This document shows, piece by piece, positions 6,366 through 12,724 of a stretch of DNA of 13,012 bases. A program made the translations under genes and the position numbers. Source of the stretch: Oxalobacter paeniformigenes (GTDB lineage Bacteria; Pseudomonadota; Gammaproteobacteria; Burkholderiales; Burkholderiaceae_D); assembly GCF_027158465.1 (NCBI RefSeq), contig NZ_JAMKYL010000012.1:1-13012 (forward strand). The letters are read 5' to 3'. The notes beneath the pieces are model-generated. The model made no database searches. It saw only the letters and a program-made list of their open reading frames with translations, and was not told where the DNA came from. Position 1 is the stretch's first letter, and the number at the start of each line of letters is the position of its first letter.

Positions 6366-7379
6366 TTACTTCGCATTCCACAGCGCCGTTGCCGTATCCA
6401 GCATACGGCAGCTGAAACCCCATTCATTATCGTACCAGGACAAAATCTTGACCAGGGAACCGTCAACGACACGAGTCTGCGTGGCATCGAAAATGCTGGA
6501 AGCCGGAATGTGGTTGAAATCCGAGGAAACCAGCGGTTCGACGTTGTAGTCAAGAATTCCCTTGAGCTTGCCTTCGGATGCCTTTTTGACCACTTCGTTG
6601 ACTTCCTCGACAGTCGTCTTGCGTGCCGCATTGAACGTCAGATCGACCACAGAAACATTGATGGTCGGAACACGCATGGCAAAACCGTCGAGCTTGCCGT
6701 TCAGTTCCGGCAGCACCAGACCGACAGCAGCGGCTGCACCGGTACGGGTCGGAATGATGTTCAGCCCTGCGGCACGTGCACGTCTCGGATCGCGGTGATA
6801 CACGTCCGTCAATACCTGATCGTTGGTATAGGAGTGCACCGTCGTCATCAGACCGTCAACGATACCCAGACCTTCATTCAGTGCCAGCGCCACCGGTGCC
6901 AGACAGTTCGTCGTGCACGATGCATTCGAAATGACCGTATCCGATGCTTTCAGCACATGCTGGTTGACGCCATATACGACTGTGGCATCCACATCCTTGC
7001 CACCCGGAGCCGAAATGATCACCTTCTTGGCACCGGCACGCAAATGGGCCGAAGCGGCGGCCTTGGACGTGAAGATACCGGTACATTCCATGACGATATC
7101 GACACCCAGTTCCTTCCAGGGCAGATTTTCTGGATCGCGTTCACCGGTGACACGGATCCGGTCGCCATTGACAATCAGCTCGTTGCCTTCGACAGACACT
7201 TCGGCCGGGAATTTGCCATGCGCCGTATCGTATCTGGTCAACAGAGCGATCGTATCAATTTCGCCTGGATTGTTGATGGCGACAATTTCGATATCATGAC
7301 GCTTGCCGTATTCATAATGTGCGCGAAGAACGTTTCTTCCGATACGGCCGTAACCATTGATTGCCACGCGAATAGCCAT
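6366..7379 (-). CDS. gapA: glyceraldehyde-3-phosphate dehydrogenase, phosphorylating
   Basis: Tetrameric cytosolic enzyme that oxidises glyceraldehyde 3-phosphate with phosphate to 1,3-bisphosphoglycerate in glycolysis, and works in reverse in gluconeogenesis. The 337-residue product has NGYGRIGR at 8-15 (dinucleotide-binding loop), the catalytic Cys155 in SNASCTTNC, His182 in TTVHSYTNDQ, the phosphate-binding PTRTGAAAAVG, LNGKLDGFAMRVPT and the C-terminal SWYDNEWGFS. One unusual point: the acidic residue that normally ends strand beta-2 (as in VAIND) and contacts the NAD ribose is Asn37 here (VAINNPG). The start ATG at 7379 has a good AGGAG ribosome site. It lies 73 bases downstream of tkt on the same strand, with a terminator-like hairpin between, so expression may be partly by readthrough. 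Its sequence outside Asn37 looks betaproteobacterial GapA rather than erythrose-4-phosphate dehydrogenase. Confidence 0.96.
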   Translation of the reverse strand: MAIRVAINGYGRIGRNVLRAHYEYGKRHDIEIVAINNPGEIDTIALLTRYDTAHGKFPAEVSVEGNELIVNGDRIRVTGERDPENLPWKELGVDIVMECTGIFTSKAAASAHLRAGAKKVIISAPGGKDVDATVVYGVNQHVLKASDTVISNASCTTNCLAPVALALNEGLGIVDGLMTTVHSYTNDQVLTDVYHRDPRRARAAGLNIIPTRTGAAAAVGLVLPELNGKLDGFAMRVPTINVSVVDLTFNAARKTTVEEVNEVVKKASEGKLKGILDYNVEPLVSSDFNHIPASSIFDATQTRVVDGSLVKILSWYDNEWGFSCRMLDTATALWNAK

Positions 7380-7399
7380 AAATTCACTCCTGAATGTAT

Positions 7400-7444
7400 A
7401 AAAAAACCTGTCAAAAGGTACGGACCTTCATACCGGTCCGTACC
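7400..7444 (-). terminator. terminator-like hairpin between tkt and gapA
   Basis: On the minus strand GGTACGGACC (7444-7435) and GGTCCGTACC (7426-7417) form a perfect 10-bp stem with an 8-base loop. TTTT follows at once and a run of seven T follows after a GACAGG interruption. It begins 8 bases after the tkt stop. I see no convincing separate promoter for gapA downstream of it, so it may act as a partial terminator or as an RNA processing or stability element. Confidence 0.7.
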
Positions 7445-7452
7445 GCATATCA

Positions 7453-9450
7453 TCACTTGCCCAATACAGCTTCGACTCTGGAAACCACATTGTCCACCGT
7501 AAAACCGAAATGGCTGAACAGCTTGCCTGCCGGAGCGGACTCGCCAAAACTTGTCATGCCGATAACATCGCCGTCAAGACCGACATATTTCCGCCAGTAA
7601 TCCGACGCAGCCGCTTCGATCGCGACACGCGGCAATCCAGACGGCAAGACACTGTCGCGATAGGCGGCATCCTGTTTGTCGAACACATCCGTCGAAGGCA
7701 TGGATACCACACGAACGGCGATATTTTTCTGTGCCAGCGCTTCCGCCGCCTGCATGGCCAACTGCACTTCCGAGCCGGTCGCGATCAGAACAGCACGGGC
7801 ATCGGCCGCATCCTTCAGCACGTAAGCGCCTTTGGCGATACCGGCGATCTGATCCTGCGTTCTTTCGAAATACGGCAGATTCTGGCGGGACAACACCAGC
7901 ACGCTCGGAATCTTGCGGTTCCTGACGGCCTGTCCCCAGGCCACCGCCGTTTCCACCGTATCGCAAGGCCGCCAGTTTTCCAACCCGGGGATCAGCCGCA
8001 TGCTGGCGATCTGTTCGACCGGCTGATGCGTCGGGCCGTCCTCGCCGACGCCGATGGAATCATGGGTGAATACGTAAATCGTTCCGATCTGCATGAGTGC
8101 CGACATTCTGATCGCATTGCGGCAATAGTCCGAGAACGTCAAAAACGTTCCGCCGAACGGAATGAAACCGCCATGCAACACGATACCGTTCATGATCGCC
8201 GCCATGCCGAACTCACGAACGCCATAGCTGATGTAATTGCCGCTGTTGCCTTCGCGGACAGTCACACAACCTTTCCAGTTCGTCAGGTTCGAACCGGTCA
8301 GATCGGCAGAACCGCCCAAAAATTCCGGCAAATTCGGAGCAAGCGCATCGATGGCGTTCTGGCTGGCCTTGCGGGTGGCGATCGTTTCCTTGCGTGCGAC
8401 ACAATCGGCGACATAACGATCGACGACATCATCGAAACCGGCAGGCAATTCGCCAGCGATACGGCGCGAGAACTCACCGGCTTCCTGCGGATACTGCGCA
8501 CGATAGCGTGCGAACAAATCGTTCCATGCCGCCTCGGCTTCACGCCCTTTCTGGCGCGCATCCCATGCGGCATATACATCTTCCGGAATGACGAACGGCG
8601 GATACTCCCATCCGAGCGCCTTGCGCGTCGCAGCGATTTCATCGTCACCCAACGGAGAACCATGCGCCTTGTTCAGACCGGCCTTGTTGGGCGAACCCTT
8701 GCCGATCACCGTCTTGCAACAGATCAGCGTCGGCTTGTCGGAGCGTTTGGCCGCTGTGATCGCGGCATCGACAGCCGCCACATCATGACCGTCCACATTC
8801 CGGATGACATTCCAGCCATAAGCCTCGAACCGGCCCGGTGTATCGTCCGTGAACCAGCCCCTGACATTCCCGTCGATCGAAATACCGTTGTCGTCGTACA
8901 GCGCGATCAGCTTGTTCAGCTTCCAGGTACCGGCCAGCGAACAGGATTCGTGCGAAATACCTTCCATCAGGCAACCGTCGCCCAGAAAGACATACGTATA
9001 GTGATCGACGATATCAAAACCCGGCTTGTTGAATTCGGCAGCCAGCAACTTTTCAGCCAGCGCCATACCGACCGCATTGGAAATCCCCTGTCCCAACGGG
9101 CCAGTCGTCGTATCGACACCGGGCGTGACATGCACTTCCGGATGACCCGGCGTTTTGGAATGGAACTGGCGGAACTGGCGGATATCGTCCATGGAAAGAT
9201 CGTAACCTGTCAGATGCAGCAGCGCATACTGCAACATCGAGCCATGTCCGTTGGACAAAACGAAGCGGTCACGATTGAACCATCCCGGATTGGCCGGATT
9301 ATGCCGGTAATGTCCGGCCCACAGCGCAACGGCAATATCCGCCATACCCATCGGCATGCCCGGATGTCCGGAATTGGCTTTCTGGACCGCATCCATCGCC
9401 AGCGCGCGGATCGCGTTGGCCATTTTCGTAACAGGTAAAGAAGTGTTCAT
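7453..9450 (-). CDS. tkt: transketolase
   Basis: Thiamine-diphosphate enzyme that moves two-carbon ketol units between sugar phosphates, linking the pentose-phosphate pathway to glycolysis. The product has 665 residues (E. coli TktA has 663). Visible family features: SGHPG with His29, SNGHGSM with His69, GPLGQG at 117-122, the ThDP/Mg motif GDGC at 157-160 with Asn188 in YDDNGIS, Glu413 in YGVREFGM, which matches the glutamate that activates ThDP, and GEDGPTHQP at about 469-477, the transketolase signature. The C-terminal domain has SMPSTDVFDKQ and GESAPAGKLFSHFGF. I chose the ATG at 9450 (MNTSLPVTKMANAIRALAMD); an ATG at 9468 and another at 9423 are in frame and no start has a strong Shine-Dalgarno. 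It lies upstream of gapA and diverges from rsmE. Confidence 0.96.
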   Translation of the reverse strand: MNTSLPVTKMANAIRALAMDAVQKANSGHPGMPMGMADIAVALWAGHYRHNPANPGWFNRDRFVLSNGHGSMLQYALLHLTGYDLSMDDIRQFRQFHSKTPGHPEVHVTPGVDTTTGPLGQGISNAVGMALAEKLLAAEFNKPGFDIVDHYTYVFLGDGCLMEGISHESCSLAGTWKLNKLIALYDDNGISIDGNVRGWFTDDTPGRFEAYGWNVIRNVDGHDVAAVDAAITAAKRSDKPTLICCKTVIGKGSPNKAGLNKAHGSPLGDDEIAATRKALGWEYPPFVIPEDVYAAWDARQKGREAEAAWNDLFARYRAQYPQEAGEFSRRIAGELPAGFDDVVDRYVADCVARKETIATRKASQNAIDALAPNLPEFLGGSADLTGSNLTNWKGCVTVREGNSGNYISYGVREFGMAAIMNGIVLHGGFIPFGGTFLTFSDYCRNAIRMSALMQIGTIYVFTHDSIGVGEDGPTHQPVEQIASMRLIPGLENWRPCDTVETAVAWGQAVRNRKIPSVLVLSRQNLPYFERTQDQIAGIAKGAYVLKDAADARAVLIATGSEVQLAMQAAEALAQKNIAVRVVSMPSTDVFDKQDAAYRDSVLPSGLPRVAIEAAASDYWRKYVGLDGDVIGMTSFGESAPAGKLFSHFGFTVDNVVSRVEAVLGK

Positions 9451-9493
9451 GGTCGCCCAAATCATCAAAATGTCAACGGCATAACGAAACGCT

Positions 9494-9499
9494 ATTATG
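9494..9499 (-). promoter_or_regulatory. possible -10 element for tkt
   Basis: The minus strand reads TGGCATAAT, an extended -10 with CATAAT at 9499-9494 (five of six consensus bases). No clear -35 is seen. Transcription would start near 9487, about 36 bases before the chosen tkt ATG. Confidence 0.35.
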
Positions 9500-9509
9500 C
9501 CAACCAGCT

Positions 9510-9538
9510 TTTACCTGTATTCTATCAGAGAGTGTTAT
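9510..9538 (+). promoter_or_regulatory. possible sigma-70 promoter for rsmE
   Basis: TTTACC (9510-9515), a 17-base spacer and TGTTAT (9533-9538) each match four of six consensus positions. The predicted start near 9545 leaves a leader of about 26 bases before the rsmE ATG. The match is weak but the spacing is ideal. Confidence 0.35.
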
Positions 9539-9570
9539 CCAGATTACAATTGCATCGGTACCCGTTTGAT

Positions 9571-10302
9571 ATGACCCGTCTTTTCTGCGACTTCCCGCTG
9601 GCAATCGGCGAGAACATTGAACTTCCGAAAGATGCCGCACGGCACATCATGGTCCTGCGCCTCTCCGCAGGCGACACCCTTACCCTGTTCAACGGTCTGG
9701 GCGGCGAATACCAGGCCAGAATCACCCGTATCGACCGCCAGCGAGTCACCACGGAAATCGTCTCGCATTCCTCGCGGGAAGCAGAACTCCCCTACCGGAT
9801 CACGCTGGCACAAGGCATACCGGAAGCAACCAAAATGGACTGGATCATCGAAAAATCCGTCGAACTCGGTGTCAGCGACATCATCCCGCTGGCAGCACAA
9901 CGTTCGGTCGTCCGTCTGAACAACGACCGCGCGGAAAAAAGACTGTCCCGCTGGCAAGCCATCGCCATTTCCGCCGCACAACAATGCGGCCGGAACCGCC
10001 TGCCACACATCGCATCACCTGTCGGCACCGGAGAATACCTGCGTCAAACGACACCTTCTCCCCGCATTCTGTTCAGCCCGCGCGCGACCGAGGCACTCTC
10101 CGAATGGGCTCGCCACCAAAAACCGCAAAACATCACACTGCTGATCGGACCGGAAGGCGGATTTTCACCGGAAGAAGAAAACATGGCAGAACAGCAAGGC
10201 GTCACCTTCCTGTCGATGGGACCGCGCATCCTGCGTACCGAAACCGCCGGTCTGGCGGCTGTCGCCGCCATCAATGCACTATGGGAAACGCGGCCGGAAT
10301 AA
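9571..10302 (+). CDS. rsmE: 16S rRNA (uracil-1498-N3)-methyltransferase
   Basis: SPOUT-class methyltransferase that uses S-adenosylmethionine to methylate N3 of U1498 in 16S rRNA, near the decoding site of the 30S subunit. It has 243 residues, equal to E. coli RsmE. The N-terminal PUA-like part (RLFCDFPLAIGENIELPKDAARHIMVLRL) is followed by the family block TKMDWIIEKSVELGVSDIIP and then the SAM-binding trefoil-knot motifs LLIGPEGGFSPEE (GPEGG at 193-197) and GPRILRTETA (LRTETA at 221-226). The ATG at 9571 gives the family start MTRLFCD. No good Shine-Dalgarno is visible. The frame runs back to a GTG at 9532, but that overlaps the predicted promoter. It stands alone, divergent from tkt and convergent with prfC, with only 33 bases between the stops and no obvious terminator. 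Confidence 0.95.
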   Translation: MTRLFCDFPLAIGENIELPKDAARHIMVLRLSAGDTLTLFNGLGGEYQARITRIDRQRVTTEIVSHSSREAELPYRITLAQGIPEATKMDWIIEKSVELGVSDIIPLAAQRSVVRLNNDRAEKRLSRWQAIAISAAQQCGRNRLPHIASPVGTGEYLRQTTPSPRILFSPRATEALSEWARHQKPQNITLLIGPEGGFSPEEENMAEQQGVTFLSMGPRILRTETAGLAAVAAINALWETRPE

Positions 10303-10335
10303 CCGTCGCCCCGCTTCCACCGTATGTAAACGCCA

Positions 10336-12021
10336 CTAGCCGACCAGCGACACCGAATGCTCGCGCGTGGCATGGAACGTCAGTTTCGGCCACCGCTCTT
10401 CCGTCAGACGCAAATTGACCGGCGAAGTCGCCAGATACGTCAGATTGCCCGCCGCGTCATAGGCGACATTGTGCGCCAGCGACTTTTCAAAGTCCGAAAG
10501 CATCTTCTTGTCTTCGCCCGAGACCCAGCGCGCACTGCTGATACTGGTTCCCTCGAAAACCGCGTCGACACCGTACTCGTTCATCAGTCGGCTGGCGACC
10601 ACCTCGAACTGCAAGACACCGACCGCCCCCAGAATCAGCTCGCTGCCCAGAACCGGCTTGAAAACCTGCACCGCCCCTTCCTCGCCCAGCTGTTGCAAGC
10701 CCTTGTGCAACTGCTTGACCTTGAGCGGGTTGCGAATACGGACACTGCGGAAAATTTCCGGTGCGAAATAGGGAATCCCCGTGAACTGCAACACTTCCCC
10801 TTCCGAAAAACTGTCGCCGATCTGCATGTTGCCGTGATTGGGCAAACCGATAATATCCCCGGCATAGGCTTCCTCGACCTGCTCGCGCGACGATGCCATG
10901 AAGGTCACCACGCTGGACACCTTGATCTCGCGGTTGAGCCGCAAATGCTTCAGACGCATACCGCGTTCGAACCGTCCCGAACAGACACGCAAAAAAGCGA
11001 TACGGTCACGGTGCGCCGGGTCCATATTCGCCTGAATCTTGAACACGAAACCGGAAAAAGCCGTTTCCGTCGGCTGGACATCCCGCACAGTCGCATGACG
11101 TCCCAAAGGCGGCTGCGCCCAGTCCAGCAGTGCATTCAGGACTTCACGGACACCGAAATTGTTGATCGCCGAACCGAAAAAGACCGGCGTGAGCGTACCC
11201 GCCAGAAATTCTTCCAGCACAAACGGATTGGAAGCCCCCTTGACCAGTTCGACTTCCATTTTCAGCTGTTCCATTTCCATCGGGAACATTTCCGTCAGCC
11301 GTGGATTGTCGATCCCCTTGACGACCTCAAAAACCTGATCCGCCTTTTCATTGCCCGGCGCGAACAACATGACCTCGTCATTGATGAGGTGATAGACCCC
11401 GCGGAAATTCTTGCCTATCCCGATCGGCCAGGTAATCGGCGCACAACGGATTTTCAGCACCGTTTCCACTTCATCGAGCAATTCCAGCGAATCCCGCGTT
11501 TCGCGGTCGAGCTTGTTCATGAAGGTGATGATCGGCGTATTGCGCATGCGGCATACTTCCAGCAACTTGATCGTCTGCGCTTCCACCCCGCGCGCCGCAT
11601 CGATCACCATCAACGCGGTATCGACAGCCGTCAACACCCGGTAAGTATCTTCCGAAAAATCCTGGTGACCCGGCGTATCCAGCAAATTGATGACATGGTC
11701 GCGATACTCGAACTGCATAACCGAGCTGGCTACCGAAATCCCGCGCTGCTTTTCGATTTCCATCCAGTCAGACGTGGCATGCCGCGCACTCTTGCGCGCC
11801 TTCACCGTCCCGGCCAGCTGAATGGCGCCGGAAAACAGCAACAGCTTTTCCGTCAGCGTCGTCTTGCCCGCGTCAGGGTGGGAAATGATCCCGAACGTAC
11901 GCCGCCGCGCGACCTCGCGCGCGATTTTTTTCGCCAGATTGTCTCTGGACTCTGCAACCGACTCCCCAACTGCGGCCGTACCTTCCGGAGCGGAATCAAC
12001 ACTCATGGCAACATCTTTCAT
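10336..12021 (-). CDS. prfC: peptide chain release factor 3 (RF3 GTPase)
   Basis: Translational GTPase that removes RF1/RF2 from the ribosome after peptide release and contributes to post-peptidyl-transfer quality control. The product has 561 residues (E. coli RF3 has 529). G-domain motifs: P-loop HPDAGKTT at 48-55, switch I EKQRGISV at 90-97, DTPGH at 115-119 and NKLD at 169-172. RF3-type blocks follow: CAPITWPIG, ELVKGASNPF, TPVFFGSA.NNFGV, GFVFKIQANMDPAHRDR, FMASSREQVEEAYAGDI, EEGAVQVF and GVLQFEVV. Compared with E. coli there are about 27 extra N-terminal residues before EVARRRTF, rich in acidic and small residues. The ATG at 12006 is an alternative start that would shorten this by 5 residues; neither start has a clear ribosome site. 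It is transcribed divergently from ssrA and shares a palindromic -10 region with it. Confidence 0.95.
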   Translation of the reverse strand: MKDVAMSVDSAPEGTAAVGESVAESRDNLAKKIAREVARRRTFGIISHPDAGKTTLTEKLLLFSGAIQLAGTVKARKSARHATSDWMEIEKQRGISVASSVMQFEYRDHVINLLDTPGHQDFSEDTYRVLTAVDTALMVIDAARGVEAQTIKLLEVCRMRNTPIITFMNKLDRETRDSLELLDEVETVLKIRCAPITWPIGIGKNFRGVYHLINDEVMLFAPGNEKADQVFEVVKGIDNPRLTEMFPMEMEQLKMEVELVKGASNPFVLEEFLAGTLTPVFFGSAINNFGVREVLNALLDWAQPPLGRHATVRDVQPTETAFSGFVFKIQANMDPAHRDRIAFLRVCSGRFERGMRLKHLRLNREIKVSSVVTFMASSREQVEEAYAGDIIGLPNHGNMQIGDSFSEGEVLQFTGIPYFAPEIFRSVRIRNPLKVKQLHKGLQQLGEEGAVQVFKPVLGSELILGAVGVLQFEVVASRLMNEYGVDAVFEGTSISSARWVSGEDKKMLSDFEKSLAHNVAYDAAGNLTYLATSPVNLRLTEERWPKLTFHATREHSVSLVG

Positions 12022-12101
12022 TCAATCAGCAAACACACAAACGGCATCGGCACCCCCTTGCGGAAAGACAAGCCCCGCTGGATGCAATGCCCGATAAAAT
12101 G

Positions 12102-12111
12102 TATAATTATA
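12102..12111. promoter_or_regulatory. palindromic divergent -10 element for ssrA and prfC
   Basis: TATAATTATA is its own reverse complement, giving a perfect TATAAT on the plus strand (12102-12107) and another on the minus strand (12111-12106). The plus-strand box would start a tmRNA precursor near 12114, 48 bases before the mature 5' end. The minus-strand box would start prfC near 12099, with a leader of about 78 bases. No strong -35 box is seen on either side, so the assignment rests on the -10 elements and gene arrangement. Confidence 0.55.
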
Positions 12112-12161
12112 AATTGCTTCAATACTTTTCTGTTCACGAAAAGCCAACGCACCACACAAAC

Positions 12162-12520
12162 GGGGGCGACTTGGATTCGACAGGGGTTGCAAAGCAGAAC
12201 AGGGCATATCGAGGACTGGAGCCCTCGTAAATCCATCCAGAAAAAAGTAAACGCTAACGATAAAAGTTACGCATTAGCCGCTTAATACCGGCTATCCCTG
12301 CACTGTTTCTTTCCTGGGGCAGGCCGCAAGGCACGCAGGGTCATCGACAGGAAATCGCCTTGTGCTTCGTTACCGGGTACAAGGTTAAATCTCTGGTGAC
12401 TCGTCTGTCGGCAGCGTGCATGTCCGCGTCCGGCAGATCAAATCAAATGGCAATGCTAAATATGTAGAACTGTCTGTAGAGGACTTCTGGACGCGGGTTC
12501 GAAACCCGCCGCCTCCACCA
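12162..12520 (+). ncRNA. ssrA: transfer-messenger RNA (tmRNA)
   Basis: tmRNA, charged with alanine and partnered with SmpB, rescues ribosomes stalled on mRNAs without a stop codon and adds a degradation tag. The 359-base gene has a tRNA-like acceptor stem: 5' GGGGGCG (12162-12168) pairs with CGCCTCC before the encoded ACCA end at 12517-12520, with one G-U pair. The conserved 5' CTTGGATTCGACAGGGGTTG and the 3' T-arm GCGGGTTCGAAACCCGC are present. The resume codon GCT at 12253 opens the tag reading frame. The pattern is the standard one-piece tmRNA, not the two-piece permuted form. It is divergent from prfC. No integrase or duplicated 3' end is seen, although ssrA is a common integration site. 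Confidence 0.97.
12253..12285 (+). other. tmRNA tag-peptide reading frame, encoding ANDKSYALAA
   Basis: Ten codons from GCT at 12253 to the TAA at 12283-12285 encode ANDKSYALAA. With the alanine carried by the charged tmRNA, the full tag is AANDKSYALAA. The ALAA end matches the degron read by ClpXP and ClpAP; E. coli has ANDENYALAA, so positions 4-5 are Lys-Ser instead of Glu-Asn. Confidence 0.93.
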
Positions 12521-12539
12521 TCACATCTTTTCCGTCATG

Positions 12540-12566
12540 TCGTACTGAACCGTACGATTTCGTTTG
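12540..12566 (+). terminator. possible weak terminator of ssrA
   Basis: TCGTAC (12540-12545) pairs with GTACGA (12552-12557) around a TGAACC loop, followed by TTTCGTTT. The stem is only 6 bp and the T tract is broken, so termination here is a tentative call, but it lies 19 bases after the mature 3' end where one is expected. Confidence 0.4.
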
Positions 12567-12603
12567 TACAACCAAAACGGTATATCCGTATTTATCGCAC
12601 CAT

Positions 12604-12636
12604 AAAAAAACCGAAGCCCTCTTGCGAGGACTTCGG
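12604..12636 (-). terminator. strong intrinsic terminator of the porin gene
   Basis: On the minus strand CCGAAG (12636-12631) and CTTCGG (12616-12611), plus an inner CCTC/GAGG around a GCAA tetraloop, form a long hairpin with one internal mismatch, followed by seven T. The A run on the plus strand (12604-12610) could also help end ssrA transcripts only if paired with a T run, which is lacking, so it is oriented for the minus strand. Confidence 0.85.
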
Positions 12637-12646
12637 CCAACAGGCG

Positions 12647-12713
12647 GAATGGGGGACCAATCCCATTCAACAGGAGGGAAGGATAAGGGAAGGCCTGAAC
12701 CCTCCTTCTGTTG
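12647..12713 (-). other. two further hairpins in the porin 3' untranslated region
   Basis: GAATGGG (12647-12653) pairs with CCCATTC (12662-12668). Next to it CAACAG (12668-12673) pairs with CTGTTG (12708-12713), extended by GAGGG/CCCTC (12674-12678/12700-12704) across a 3-base bulge. With the terminator at 12604-12636, about 90 bases of the porin 3'UTR are nearly all structured. The two hairpins share base 12668, so both may not form fully at once. Confidence 0.6.
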
Positions 12714-12724
12714 TCAAGCGGTTA

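Noticed and set aside
7409..7414. Perfect minus-strand TTGACA ahead of gapA
   Set aside because: No -10 lies at the right distance; the only TATACA is 8 bases away. It is part of the T-rich tail after the tkt hairpin.
7510..9438. A 642-codon open frame on the plus strand opposite tkt
   Set aside because: It lies wholly antisense to a clear transketolase gene. Its protein is rich in Arg, His, Ile and Asp without any recognisable domain, as expected from the mirrored codon bias of a real gene.
9471..9476. Perfect minus-strand TTGACA (-35-like) ahead of tkt
   Set aside because: A -10 box at 16-18 bases would overlap the tkt start codon, and none is present.
10357..12285. A second 642-codon open frame on the plus strand, opposite prfC and running into ssrA
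   Set aside because: It is antisense to RF3 and ends at the tmRNA tag stop codon only because it happens to be in the tag frame. The equal length to the tkt antisense frame is a coincidence; the two proteins show no likeness.
12480..12620. ssrA 3' end as a possible integration site of a genomic island
   Set aside because: No integrase gene, no second copy of the ssrA 3' end and no odd base composition follow; an ordinary porin gene comes next.
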